Notes: generated from the sequence alone by a model not told the origin. 64,000 bases of DNA from CAYLJJ01 sp964384025 (GCA_964384025.1 CAYLJJ010000014.1:24584-88583); one strand, 5' to 3'; shown: positions 42,742 through 51,865, counted from the first letter of the stretch. Numbers and translations are program-made.

Positions 42742-43431
42742 TCAGTCGCTCAGCTCTAGAGCCTTACGTAGAGCGCTGAGGGCCTCTGGATAGAAGCTCG
42801 GTCCCTGCCCCTTCCAGTTCCGATTATTTGCCTTTTGCATCTCCTTAAGCTGCTGCTCTGCGCGCTTATAAGCCAACTCCGCGCTCAGCTCTCCAGATGA
42901 GACCATACGCTTAGCCTCAGCCACGATCGAGGCGGCCTTGCTCCTCAGCCTCTTGCCCTCAGCGCTGAAAGCCTGTCCCGTGTAGGCCATCCCCTCTCGC
43001 TGCCGCTTTCGTAGGGCGCGTCGAATCCCCCAAGGGGTTTGGGGAGGGGCAGGTTGAGAGCTGGGCTCCCCCAGCAGAGGCTGTATCTCTCCCAGGGCGG
43101 TGGGCGGTTCAAGGTATTGGACAGGGATATAGGGGCTGAGCATCTCCAAGCAGTTGGCGAGCCCCTCCTGAGCACGACTGCTCTCTGGATTCAGCTTGAG
43201 GGCCTCCTCAAAGAGGGCTTTGGCCTGCTCATATTGCTGGGAGTTGGGGACCCCTCCAGGCTGGCTGGCGAAGCCACGAGCCTCCTCAAGGTTGAGATGA
43301 AGGAGGCGTTCAGCCTCTGTAAGCAGGCTCTCTAAGGTCCTCATCTGAGTTCCATTGGGGCTTGGGGTGGCCAGGACAGGAGAGGGCATACAGTAAAGTA
43401 AGCCCCCAAAGGCTAGAGCTAGAGATCGCAT
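42742..43431 (-). CDS. Exported TPR-like protein
   Basis: 229 residues. The signal peptide MRSLALAFGGLLYCMPSPVLA is followed by a helical region with one clear TPR ('YEQAKALFEEALKLNPESSRAQEGLANCLEML'). A Pro/Gln-rich spacer (~115-135) and a second, Lys/Arg/Glu-rich helical part come next. No catalytic motif. Located 9 bases after the acidic protein gene and 11 bases before the three-helix protein gene on the same strand. Confidence 0.75.
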   Translation of the reverse strand: MRSLALAFGGLLYCMPSPVLATPSPNGTQMRTLESLLTEAERLLHLNLEEARGFASQPGGVPNSQQYEQAKALFEEALKLNPESSRAQEGLANCLEMLSPYIPVQYLEPPTALGEIQPLLGEPSSQPAPPQTPWGIRRALRKRQREGMAYTGQAFSAEGKRLRSKAASIVAEAKRMVSSGELSAELAYKRAEQQLKEMQKANNRNWKGQGPSFYPEALSALRKALELSD

Positions 43432-43440
43432 CTGGACAAT

Positions 43441-44016
43441 CTATTGAGAATCTGGGCAGGAAACATCCATTTTCTGAGGACAGATCAGGAGGAGCAGCTC
43501 TCGATCTTCTAGAGGCTCCAGGGGATCATCCAGATCCAGGGTTGTTTGAACGTCGATCTCTCCCCCATCTGTGATGCGTAACGCCGCTCTGGGATAGCCC
43601 CACTCCGCCTCCTGATCCATATAGCGGCCCCGATACTGAGACTCATAGCCGATCTCCTCTATGTAGAAGCTCAGCTCCTCTAAAATCTGCGGGTCTAGAC
43701 CCTCCTCTTGAAGCTGGCTGCGGATCTCAAGCTCCAAGGCGGGGAGCTGCTCCTCTTCAAAACTTGAGAGCTTGATCTGAAAGATCTGCTCAAGGATCTC
43801 AGCGTCCTCCAACAGGAGGTAGGCCAGATCGCTCAGCTCAGGCTCTTCACCCTCCTGCTCATGCTCAAGACTGGAGAGCAGATCTCCCCGATAACTCAGC
43901 TCAAGGAGACCATCGGCGCGCTGTCTAATATCCAAGTCGGGAGAGATCCCCCGAGACTCTCTGAGCCGGTCGATCACTCCTAAGAGCAGCTCTTGAAGTT
44001 GCTCTGTGTTCAACAT
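43441..44016 (-). CDS. Acidic Glu/Leu-rich hypothetical protein
   Basis: 191 residues. The sequence is strongly acidic and Leu-rich ('LEDAEILEQIFQIKLSSFEEEQLPALELEIRSQLQEEGLDPQILEELSFYIEEIG'). It also has a small beta region ('WGYPRAALRITDGGEIDVQTTLDLDDPLEPLEDRELLLLICP'). It resembles charged accessory proteins of DNA- or nucleoid-associated modules, and it is encoded overlapping the HU-like gene (seven bases). Start ATG 44016 follows GGAGAGAG. Function unknown; partnership with the HU-like protein is a guess from gene order. Confidence 0.7.
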   Translation of the reverse strand: MLNTEQLQELLLGVIDRLRESRGISPDLDIRQRADGLLELSYRGDLLSSLEHEQEGEEPELSDLAYLLLEDAEILEQIFQIKLSSFEEEQLPALELEIRSQLQEEGLDPQILEELSFYIEEIGYESQYRGRYMDQEAEWGYPRAALRITDGGEIDVQTTLDLDDPLEPLEDRELLLLICPQKMDVSCPDSQ

Positions 44017-44465
44017 AGATGCTCTCTCTCCAGCCGCTGGAGCAGCTCAGGGGCGGCCTGAAACCGGGGCTTGAGCCGCTCAGGGATCTCGATGACCTCC
44101 CCGGTCAGGGGGTGGGGAACGCTCCGCGCTGGAGAGCAGATCGCCTCAAAGCGCCCCAACCCAGGGAGCTGAACTTGGGATCCCAGCATAGAGATCCCCA
44201 GTAGAACCTCTCTGCCCAGAGGGCTGAGCCCTGCTGAGCTGAAGTCCGAGCTGTTTAAAGCCTCTCGAAAGGCCCGGCAGGGGCGAAAGCTGATCTTCAA
44301 GCTGGGGAAAGGTGCGCCCCCTGTCCTGGGGCTGGGTCCGCTGCGTGAAAGAACCCGACGGAGACAGAAAGCGGCGAATCCCTTCAAGAGGATGGGTCGA
44401 TCAAGCTGGTTTAAACCCTCCCTGAGCTTCTCTAACTCAGCCCCCCTCCCTAGATCAGAGCGCAT
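44010..44465 (-). CDS. Degenerate HU/IHF-like DNA-binding protein
   Basis: 151 residues. The C-terminal half matches the HU beta-arm pattern: 'LPGLGRFEAICSPARSVPHPLTGEVIEIPERLKPRFQAAPELLQRL', compared with the family form GFGxFxVxxRxAREGRNPxTGExIxIPA...FKAGKxLK. A second, weaker copy of the beta part ('GAPFPSLKISFRPCRAFREALN') occurs near residue 50-72. Thus it may be a tandem HU-like fold with a modified N-terminal helix. HU proteins bend DNA. Overlaps both neighbours (11 bases upstream, 7 bases downstream), so it is embedded in the operon. Family assignment is moderate, function weak. Confidence 0.6.
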   Translation of the reverse strand: MRSDLGRGAELEKLREGLNQLDRPILLKGFAAFCLRRVLSRSGPSPRTGGAPFPSLKISFRPCRAFREALNSSDFSSAGLSPLGREVLLGISMLGSQVQLPGLGRFEAICSPARSVPHPLTGEVIEIPERLKPRFQAAPELLQRLEREHLC

Positions 44466-45591
44466 CTTCTAAGATCGCCCTGAGCTGTCGAGGCCCCAGT
44501 GCCTGAACCCGACCGATGCGCCTCTGGTGGCTCAAGTTCGCTAAGATGGGCTCAAGATCATCAGCGCCCAGGCCCAGATCTCTCAACGAGGTGGGGGCTC
44601 CCCAAGCTTTTAAGCGAGCCTCCCAATGACAGAGAGCCTCCTCTAGATCCCCAGCGCTCCAAACCTCACGAGCCCAGCGAGAGAAGAGCTGAGGTTTACG
44701 AGGAGCGACAAAGCGGATCCAGGCGGGGAAGATCACCCCCAGGCCCGCGCCATGAGCTACTCGCGGGTGTAGAGCGCTGAGGCTATGCTCGATTCCATGA
44801 GAGGCCCAATCTCCAGGCAGCCCCGCGCTGAGCATCCCATTGAGGGCTAGAGTGGCCCCCCAAGCCAAGCTGGCTCGCGCCTGCTCATCTCCAAAGTCAG
44901 CTTGGAGGCGGTCTACCGCCCCGATTATGCTGCACATAAGGGCCTCAGCTAAAGCCAGAGAGAGTTCTTGATCTCCCGCCGTAAAGTAGGCCTCCTGGAT
45001 ATGGGCCAGGGCATCTATCGCTCCATTGACCACCTGATGCCAGGGCAAGCTGCGCTGAACAGAGGGCTCGATGATAGAGAGCTTGGGATAGAGCGCGGGT
45101 CCTTGAATCCCCCACTTGAGCCGCCGCTCATCGTGAGTGAGGACCGCGTAGCCGTTCATCTCAGAGCCGGTGGCGGAGAGGGTCAGGGCGGTGTAGATGG
45201 GCAGGGCCTCGTTGATAGGACGGCCTTCCTCAAAGGCGCTCCAGATCTCCTCACGCTTTAGCCCTGCGGCGATCACCTTGGCGGTGTCCAGGACGCTGCC
45301 TCCCCCCAGGGCCAGGATCGCTTCGGCCCCAGCCTCTCGGGCCAGAGAGACCCCCTCTTCAGCCTTGGAGAGCAGAGGGTTGGGCTGTACTCCCCAAAGC
45401 TCACTCCAGACGATCTCCTGAGCTTCAAGAGAGTGGGTGATCTTCTCATAGACTCCATTGCGGCGGATCGAGCCCTCACCCGCCACCAAGAGGAGCCGAG
45501 AGATGGAGCCTCTCTTCAACTCTGGGGCGAGCCGCGCGAGGCTCCCCTCTCCAAAGATAAGCCGTGTTGGGTTGTGGAAATCGAAGAACAT
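44455..45591 (-). CDS. Iron-containing alcohol dehydrogenase (YqhD-like)
   Basis: 378 residues, typical of group III dehydrogenases that oxidise alcohols or reduce aldehydes with NAD(P)H. Blocks: 'FHNPTRLIFGEGSLARL', ALGGGSVLDTAK (NAD(P) binding, about 95-105), 'LTLSATGSEMNGYAVLTHDE', then 'NGAIDALAHIQEAYF' with metal ligands Asp193 and His197, and 'DWASHGIEHSLSALHPRVAHGAGLGVIFPAW' with His265/His269 and His280. The length and the 'DWASHGIEH' block fit YqhD. Start ATG 45591 follows AGGAG. It lies 7 bases downstream of the metzincin gene and overlaps the HU-like gene by 11 bases. Confidence 0.93.
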   Translation of the reverse strand: MFFDFHNPTRLIFGEGSLARLAPELKRGSISRLLLVAGEGSIRRNGVYEKITHSLEAQEIVWSELWGVQPNPLLSKAEEGVSLAREAGAEAILALGGGSVLDTAKVIAAGLKREEIWSAFEEGRPINEALPIYTALTLSATGSEMNGYAVLTHDERRLKWGIQGPALYPKLSIIEPSVQRSLPWHQVVNGAIDALAHIQEAYFTAGDQELSLALAEALMCSIIGAVDRLQADFGDEQARASLAWGATLALNGMLSAGLPGDWASHGIEHSLSALHPRVAHGAGLGVIFPAWIRFVAPRKPQLFSRWAREVWSAGDLEEALCHWEARLKAWGAPTSLRDLGLGADDLEPILANLSHQRRIGRVQALGPRQLRAILEDAL

Positions 45592-45598
45592 AACTCTC

Positions 45599-46636
45599 CT
45601 ACTCCTTGTGCCTGGGAAAGAGGCTGCGCTCTCCTCTCAATAAAGCTAGGGTGTTTTGCCATCCAGCCTCCCGAGAGAGGGGGCCTCGTCGAGCCTTTTG
45701 GGCTGGGATCGGCGCTCCTCCCAACACCTCTTTGAGCGTCTCAAGCTGCTCTTGGTCAAGAGCTACCCCACAGCTTACATCGCTCGCGGACTCCACCGCA
45801 GAGTTCATCAGGTTATTCCTCAGGTCTACATGCTCTAGACCTGCAGTGTGTCCAAACTCATGGGCTGCGGTGATGTCGATGAGGACCTCTCCGACCTCCG
45901 CTCCATACTCCGCCAAGATCTCTCCGTTGAGGAAGAACATCGGGCTGAACTCTTCTACAGGGAAGGAGTCCCAGAGCGCCGCATCTACAGCTCCCCGGCG
46001 CTGAAGTCGTTCGATGAGGGGCTGTGAGATCCCCAGTCCCAGGATGATCCCCTCCTCAAGCTCCTCACCCCAGCCATTCATAAGAGCAGGGAGGAGCACC
46101 ATCTGGGTGATCTCTGGGCCTTGGCCTCCGTAAGTCCGCGCGAAATCGATGATGGGGGACATCATGACCTCAAAGATCGCCGCGTTGATGCGCTTGATGG
46201 TGGCCTCATCAGGCGGGAGGGCGTCTTCGCTGAAGTCAACGCCTGGAAAACGCTCCTCCATCTCCGCCTGAATCACCATCTCATCCTCTTCGATGATCCA
46301 GTCGATGGGCAGTTCTAGAGGTTCAAAGCGAGTAAAAAAACGCAGACCAAAGCGCCCAAAGTAGCGCTGGAGCCCCTGGCTGAACTCCTTCAGCTCATAG
46401 AGCCCAGGGTGATAGAAGATGCGTATCTCCCGATGGATTTTTAGGTCCATCACCGAACTACAATGAGCTGAATCGTAGGGCGCCGCCTTGAAGTAATGGG
46501 CGTAGTTTTCAGGAGCGCCTCCATCTACAGCAAAGAGAGGATCTGCGGTCAGGCTGCCCGCCTGATATTTCTCGTAATTCTCATCATCATCATTGCAAGA
46601 CAGGAACAGGAGCGAGAGGAGGATAAAGTACTTCAT
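45599..46636 (-). CDS. Metzincin-type zinc metalloprotease lipoprotein
   Basis: 345 residues. MKYFILLSLLFLSC gives a lipobox (Cys14). The zinc motif HEFGHTAGLEH (His259, Glu260, His263, His269) matches the metzincin form HExxHxxGxxH, and a Met277 in 'NNLMNSA' fits the Met-turn. The upstream ~245 residues contain no known domain but fit a prodomain-sized region with several acidic clusters. It is probably anchored to a membrane leaflet and digests peptides outside the cytoplasm. First gene of the ten-gene minus-strand run; the Fe-ADH starts seven bases later. Substrate unknown. Confidence 0.85.
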   Translation of the reverse strand: MKYFILLSLLFLSCNDDDENYEKYQAGSLTADPLFAVDGGAPENYAHYFKAAPYDSAHCSSVMDLKIHREIRIFYHPGLYELKEFSQGLQRYFGRFGLRFFTRFEPLELPIDWIIEEDEMVIQAEMEERFPGVDFSEDALPPDEATIKRINAAIFEVMMSPIIDFARTYGGQGPEITQMVLLPALMNGWGEELEEGIILGLGISQPLIERLQRRGAVDAALWDSFPVEEFSPMFFLNGEILAEYGAEVGEVLIDITAAHEFGHTAGLEHVDLRNNLMNSAVESASDVSCGVALDQEQLETLKEVLGGAPIPAQKARRGPLSREAGWQNTLALLRGERSLFPRHKE

Positions 46637-46815
46637 GGGTTTCCCTGTGCCGTTTTTTGGAGGCTAGTCTCTCATCTTCAAAAACTCCAGAGGGCTGGGG
46701 TCTCAAGGCACCTGTGTCCTCCACAGCTCAATTCAGGGCTTGGAATGTTGGGATGTGAGGTAGATTCGACAGGAACCCTGCTTGCATAAGAATACAAAAA
46801 AATCAAGGAGCGCCA

Positions 46816-49800
46816 ATGCTGAGAACTCAAGGACTCATCCCCCTCCTCCTCCTCGCCTTGGGCGCTCCCGTCCTGGCCCAAGTCCAACCCCCTCCTCTCT
46901 TTGGTATCGATGTCAATAGAGCGATCAATAGAGGTCTAGACTATCTGGACAGTCGCGGAGCTTTTAACGCCAACAGCGCAGCGGGAGATGCAGCAGGCTT
47001 AGCAGCTACGGCGCTCTTAGAGAAACGGGAGAACGATGATCTCAATAACCCTGTCCGCCTGGGTTATGAGAACTCCACGCCCCGTGACAAGGCTCGCCTA
47101 GACAACATCATCGCCTTTATCATCAATCGCGCGCCTGGGGCGGGCTTCTATGCCTATCGAGATGGCGCTGATCTGATGGCCCTCTCGATCTATCTGACCA
47201 CAGGTGGCCTCAGAGAGCAGGAGGCGCTGGGCGCCATCCAGGCGATCTTTGCGCGCATCATCAACAATCAGAATGGAGCTGGGTACTGGTGCTATACCAA
47301 TGGGAGCTGTAGCGATTCCTCAACCACCCAGCTCGTTATGGCGGGCTTGGGGGCCGCTCGACGGGTCTTCACTCATCAAAACTTCGCTGATGCAGGACGC
47401 GAGGCTCAGCTTGAGGCGGCCACCTCTCAATGCCGTAACGGCTATGTTCAGAACGCTCGCGCGGGAGGCTTTGGGGGAGGAGAGCGAGGGCATGGTTATC
47501 GCGCTGGGAGCGAACCGACCCATCAACAGACCGCCTCTGGAATGTGGGCTCAGTTTATCGGGGGGGCTGACATCAATGATCCCTCGATCCAATCCTTCCT
47601 GCGTTGGCAGAGGAATCGCTATAGCTATCAGGGGATCTCAGGCAACGCCTACTACTACTATATGTGGTCCTCTACCAAGTCCTACGCGATGTTTGAGGAT
47701 CTAGAGCAGGGCGGCCAGGTGGTCAATCCAGGGAACCTGAGTACGCGAGATCTGGGCGCCCTGCCCGCTGGACAAGCCCCTGCCTGGGGAAACCGCCGCG
47801 GTCACTTTAACCCTGCGGTGGTCCCACGCATCAGCGTCTTTGGTGATGCGGCCACTCCAGGCTTCTATCGAACAGAGCAGGCCAGCTGGTATTTTGACTA
47901 TGCCTATCAGTTGATGAGCATCCAGAGGAACACGGGGCAGTTCCTAGACGGGGGCTCCTGGAATGAGTTCGCCCGGCAATCCTACTGCATCCTGGTCTTA
48001 GAGCGCTCCGTCGGTGGGGTCTGCCTTGATCCTGATGATGATGGGGTCTGTGAGGACAACTGCCCAGATCTCCCCAACCCTGCTCAGGAGGATGAGGATC
48101 GAGATGAGGTGGGTGATCTCTGCGATAACTGTCCCCGTAACCCCAACCCCGATCAGGAGGATGAAGATGGGGATGGTTTTGGTGATCTCTGTGACAACTG
48201 CCCAGATATAGCCAACCCTGATCAGCTTGATCTAGATGGAGATCGCATCGGTGATCTCTGTGACTCCTGCCCTCAGAGTCCCAACCGCGGCCAAGGCGAT
48301 GAAGATCTAGATGGGATCGGGGACAACTGCGACAACTGTCGAGAGGTCCCCAACCCCGATCAGAATGATCGTGATGGAGATGAGGTGGGCGATCTCTGTG
48401 ATAACTGTCCAGCGGCGGATAATGAGAATCAGTTGGATCTGGATGGGGATGGCTTAGGAGATCTCTGTGATCCCTGCCCTCAAGACGCAAACCCAGATAA
48501 TCAAGACAGTGATGGGGATGGTGTCGCTGATGCCTGTGACAACTGCGACAACACCCCCAACCCCGATCAGCTGGATATGGATGGAGACTTCTTTGGAGAT
48601 GCCTGCGACAGCTGCCCCTTCCTCTGGTCGGCAGCTCCCGATCTAGAACCGGATAGAGATGGCGATGGGGTGGGTGATGAGTGTGACAACTGCGATGAGC
48701 TGCCGAACCCTAATCAGGGCAATCGAGACTTAGATCTCTTGGGGGATCTCTGTGACCCCTGTCCAGATGTCGCCGGGATGCATGACGTGGACACCGACTT
48801 TGATGGTCAGGTGGATGAGTGTGATATCTGTCCTGCCGATGCTGATCCCGGTCAGGGGGATGAGGATGGAGATGGCTTTGGAGAGGCCTGCGACAACTGT
48901 CCCGGGTTGCCCAACCCTGATCTCAACGGTGATGATCTCCAAGATGATCGCGACGGTGATGGTTTGGGGGATCTCTGTGACCCTTGCCCCGATATGCCTG
49001 GTGGAGATCCGGCGGATCCCGATAACGATGCTCTGGGCAACGGCTGTGACAACTGTCCCCTGGTGCCCAACCCTGGTCAAGTTGATCAAGATGGGGATGG
49101 TATCGGCGATCTCTGTGATGTTTGCCCAGGGATGGAGGGGCCGGAGCAGGAGGATCGCGATGAAGATGGTATCGGTGATGCCTGTGATAACTGCCCAGAT
49201 CTCCCCAACCCCGGTCAGGTGGATCAGGATGAGGATGGCGTCGGTGATGCCTGTGATGCCTGTGAGGGAGCGGCGGGAGATCGCGACAATGATCAACACG
49301 CTGACGACTGTGACAACTGCCCCGACATCGCCAACCCAGATCAGGGTGATGAAGATGGCGATGGGATGGGAGATCTTTGCGATCTCTGCCCAGAGAGCCC
49401 CTATCAGGGTCTCGTAGATGAGGATGGGGATGGGGTAGGTGATGCCTGTGACAACTGCGTCTTTGATCCCAACCCAGGACAGGGGGACGCTGATGGTGAT
49501 GGTATCGGCGATCTCTGCGAGCCCTGTCTCCCTGATCAGCCTATCGATCAGGACGCTGATATGGTCTTCGATGAGTGCGACAACTGTCCCTTTGTAGCCA
49601 ATCCAGCCCAGATCGATCGTGATGGTGATGGCCTGGGCAACGCTTGTGACAACTGCCCCGATCTGCCGGGCTTAGATTTGACAGACAGCGACGGGGATGG
49701 TGTGGGAGATGCCTGTGACAACTGCTCTGCGCTGCCCAACCCCGATCAGGAAAACCGGGATGGAGACAGCAGCGGAGATCTCTGTGATGCCTGCCCTGAG

Positions 49801-51618
49801 GTGCCCAACTGGGGAGATGGAGACAGCGATGGAGATGGTTTCCCCGATGCCTGTGATACCTGCCCCGCCCTGGCAGATCCTCTACAGGCAGATCTGGACG
49901 CAGATCGAGTGGGTGATGCCTGTGACAACTGCCCCAACCTTTCCAACCCTGGGCAGCAGGATATGGATGACGATGGAGAGGGTGATCACTGTGACCTCTG
50001 CCCTCAGCTGATCGACGCTGTCCCAGGAGATCTGGACGCGGATGGTTTGGGTGATGCCTGTGACAACTGCCCTGAGGAGCCCAACCCAGGGCAGGCTGAT
50101 CGAGATGGAGATGGCGCTGGAGATGCCTGTGATCCCTGTGAGCCCCAGAACCCCAACGCCGATGCTGATGCTGATGGGATCGCCGATGAGTGTGACAACT
50201 GCCCTGCCTTGAGCAACCCCGATCAGGCGGACAGCGACACGGATGGCTTGGGAGATGCCTGTGATCTCTGCCCTCAACAACCTGTCGAGGCTCAGGGAGA
50301 TCTAGATGGGGATGGTGTCGGCGATGCCTGTGACAACTGCCGAGGGCTGCACAACCCAGATCAGCAGGACAGCAACGGCAATGGCTTAGGCGATGCCTGC
50401 GATCTCTGTAATCAGCAAGATCCCAACGATGGAGATGGAGATGGAGAGTCCGACAGCTGTGACAACTGCCCAGGGGTCTCCAACCCGGATCAGCGAGATA
50501 TCGATGAGGATGCTCTTGGGGATCTCTGTGATCCCTGCCCCAGGATGGCCTTCGAGGGGGTCTTGGATGAGGATATGGATGGGGTGATGGATGCCTGCGA
50601 CAACTGCACCCTGACGGCAAACCCAGATCAGGCGGATTTAGATGGGGATGGCGTCGGTGATGTTTGTGATAACTGCGAGACCCTCTCCAACGCTGATCAG
50701 GCTGATGGGGAAAGTGATGGTGTGGGTGATCTCTGTGATCTCTGCCCTCAGGAGATGGGCGCGGGGGCTCTGGATAGAGATGGGGATGGCATCGCCGACG
50801 AGTGCGATAACTGTCCTCAGTTGCCCAACCCTTTCCAGCAGGATCGAGAGGGGGATGGTCAGGGAGATCTCTGTGATCTCTGTGAGCCTGAGAATCCTCA
50901 AGCAGACGAGGATGGAGATGGCGTCGCTGATGAGTGTGACAACTGCATCAGTCAAAACAACCCTGATCAGGGAGATGAGGATGGCGATGGCGCTGGCGAT
51001 CTCTGTGATCCCTGCCCCAGGCAGCCCAGTCGGTGGCAGCGAGATGAGGATGGCGATGGTCTCGGAGATTCCTGTGACAACTGCCCTGATGTGGCCAACC
51101 CAGATCAGTTGGATTTCAACGGAGATGGAATCGGAGATCTCTGTGATCCCTGCGAGATCAACGACCATAGAGATATGGACGGGGATGGCTTTACTGACAG
51201 CTGTGACAACTGCCCTGAGGTTTGGAACGCCGATCAGAGTGATCGCGACCATGATCGCAAGGGAGATGCCTGTGATCCCTGCCCAGATCTCCCTCACTTT
51301 GGAGCTGAGGACAGCGATGGAGATGGGGTGATCGATGGATGCGACAACTGCCCTGAGGAGTCCAACGCCAACCAGGGTGATCGCGACTGGGATGGAGTGG
51401 GCGATCTCTGTGATCCAACAGAGCATGATGAGGATCCACAGCGCCCGGTGGATGCAGGGCTCTCTGGTGATGGGGGGCCTCAAGAGGATGAGGGAGCCAG
51501 CCCTACAGATGTAGGCTGTGGTTGCCGCAGCATGGGCGCTGGAGGCTCCGCTCCTTGGCTGCTCCTGCTCCTACTCGCAACCCTGCGAGTCAGATCACAG
51601 AAGAGACGATCTGGATAA
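46816..51618 (+). CDS. Giant exported protein: alpha/alpha-toroid-like N-terminus, about 49 TSP3-like repeats, MYXO-CTERM-like tail
   Basis: 1600 residues. ATG 46816 follows AAGGAG by five bases. Signal peptide (MLRTQGLIPLLLLALGAPVLAQ). Residues ~30-400 look like a terpenoid-cyclase/prenyltransferase-type alpha/alpha toroid: repeated 'GDAAGLAATALLEKRE', 'DLMALSIYLTTGG', 'NGAGYWCYTNGSCSDSSTTQLVMAGLGAARRV' and 'GNAYYYYMWSSTKSYAMFE'. From ~405 to 1535 the sequence is about 49 units of DNCPxxxNPDQxDxDGDGxGDLC, the thrombospondin type 3 Ca-binding pattern with alternating CDNC and CDxC units. The tail GCGCRSMGAGGSAPWLLLLLLA plus RRSG matches MYXO-CTERM. Probably a rigid, disulfide- and Ca-stabilised surface stalk with an enzymatic or ligand-binding head; the role is inferred. 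It is in tandem with the gene at 51866. Confidence 0.9.
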   Translation: MLRTQGLIPLLLLALGAPVLAQVQPPPLFGIDVNRAINRGLDYLDSRGAFNANSAAGDAAGLAATALLEKRENDDLNNPVRLGYENSTPRDKARLDNIIAFIINRAPGAGFYAYRDGADLMALSIYLTTGGLREQEALGAIQAIFARIINNQNGAGYWCYTNGSCSDSSTTQLVMAGLGAARRVFTHQNFADAGREAQLEAATSQCRNGYVQNARAGGFGGGERGHGYRAGSEPTHQQTASGMWAQFIGGADINDPSIQSFLRWQRNRYSYQGISGNAYYYYMWSSTKSYAMFEDLEQGGQVVNPGNLSTRDLGALPAGQAPAWGNRRGHFNPAVVPRISVFGDAATPGFYRTEQASWYFDYAYQLMSIQRNTGQFLDGGSWNEFARQSYCILVLERSVGGVCLDPDDDGVCEDNCPDLPNPAQEDEDRDEVGDLCDNCPRNPNPDQEDEDGDGFGDLCDNCPDIANPDQLDLDGDRIGDLCDSCPQSPNRGQGDEDLDGIGDNCDNCREVPNPDQNDRDGDEVGDLCDNCPAADNENQLDLDGDGLGDLCDPCPQDANPDNQDSDGDGVADACDNCDNTPNPDQLDMDGDFFGDACDSCPFLWSAAPDLEPDRDGDGVGDECDNCDELPNPNQGNRDLDLLGDLCDPCPDVAGMHDVDTDFDGQVDECDICPADADPGQGDEDGDGFGEACDNCPGLPNPDLNGDDLQDDRDGDGLGDLCDPCPDMPGGDPADPDNDALGNGCDNCPLVPNPGQVDQDGDGIGDLCDVCPGMEGPEQEDRDEDGIGDACDNCPDLPNPGQVDQDEDGVGDACDACEGAAGDRDNDQHADDCDNCPDIANPDQGDEDGDGMGDLCDLCPESPYQGLVDEDGDGVGDACDNCVFDPNPGQGDADGDGIGDLCEPCLPDQPIDQDADMVFDECDNCPFVANPAQIDRDGDGLGNACDNCPDLPGLDLTDSDGDGVGDACDNCSALPNPDQENRDGDSSGDLCDACPEVPNWGDGDSDGDGFPDACDTCPALADPLQADLDADRVGDACDNCPNLSNPGQQDMDDDGEGDHCDLCPQLIDAVPGDLDADGLGDACDNCPEEPNPGQADRDGDGAGDACDPCEPQNPNADADADGIADECDNCPALSNPDQADSDTDGLGDACDLCPQQPVEAQGDLDGDGVGDACDNCRGLHNPDQQDSNGNGLGDACDLCNQQDPNDGDGDGESDSCDNCPGVSNPDQRDIDEDALGDLCDPCPRMAFEGVLDEDMDGVMDACDNCTLTANPDQADLDGDGVGDVCDNCETLSNADQADGESDGVGDLCDLCPQEMGAGALDRDGDGIADECDNCPQLPNPFQQDREGDGQGDLCDLCEPENPQADEDGDGVADECDNCISQNNPDQGDEDGDGAGDLCDPCPRQPSRWQRDEDGDGLGDSCDNCPDVANPDQLDFNGDGIGDLCDPCEINDHRDMDGDGFTDSCDNCPEVWNADQSDRDHDRKGDACDPCPDLPHFGAEDSDGDGVIDGCDNCPEESNANQGDRDWDGVGDLCDPTEHDEDPQRPVDAGLSGDGGPQEDEGASPTDVGCGCRSMGAGGSAPWLLLLLLATLRVRSQKRRSG
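48028..51415 (+). repeat. TSP3-like repeat array (about 49 units)
   Basis: The unit is about 23 residues (about 69 bases), with CDNC-type and CD[PLS]C-type Cys motifs tending to alternate, as in N- and C-type thrombospondin repeats. The DNA shows a near-periodic 'gatctctgtgacaactgccc' phrase. This produces long false open frames on the opposite strand. Confidence 0.9.
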
Positions 51619-51754
51619 CTTTTACGCTCGACACGAAACGGCTGTAGAGCTTTGGACGATTTGATCGGTTTGAACCCCCCATACAGTTTGCAGGAATTCA
51701 CAGGCGCAGCAGCGGAATGGCCCCTCTTTTTTATGTATTGCAAACAGGTGCATA

Positions 51755-51770
51755 GCCGCCATAAAGCGGC
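51755..51770 (+). promoter_or_regulatory. Hairpin and -10-like element upstream of the second giant gene
   Basis: GCCGC-CATAAA-GCGGC is a perfect five-base stem about 95 bases before ATG 51866. A TATAAT occurs at 51803-51808 without a recognisable -35 at 16-18 bases. The 247-bp gap is AT-rich towards the start codon. Both signals are weak. Confidence 0.25.
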
Positions 51771-51865
51771 CAAAACAGAGAGTTTCCGAGAAAAAATAAA
51801 GCTATAATTTAAAAGCAGGCCTCAGAGAGCTATCATCAGTGGTTGCCTATCTGGGGGAAAATCTA

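Noticed and set aside
47831..50620. Long minus-strand open frames (up to ~360 codons) opposite the TSP3 array
   Set aside because: They are the reverse complement of a periodic Asp/Cys-coding repeat, give His/Arg/Ser-rich or Ile/Val-rich low-complexity translations, and have no start-site signal or independent composition.
48028..51415. Regularly spaced ~69-bp repeats as a possible CRISPR array
   Set aside because: The repeats are imperfect, stay in one reading frame and encode a known Ca-binding repeat; spacers are not unique and there are no cas genes.
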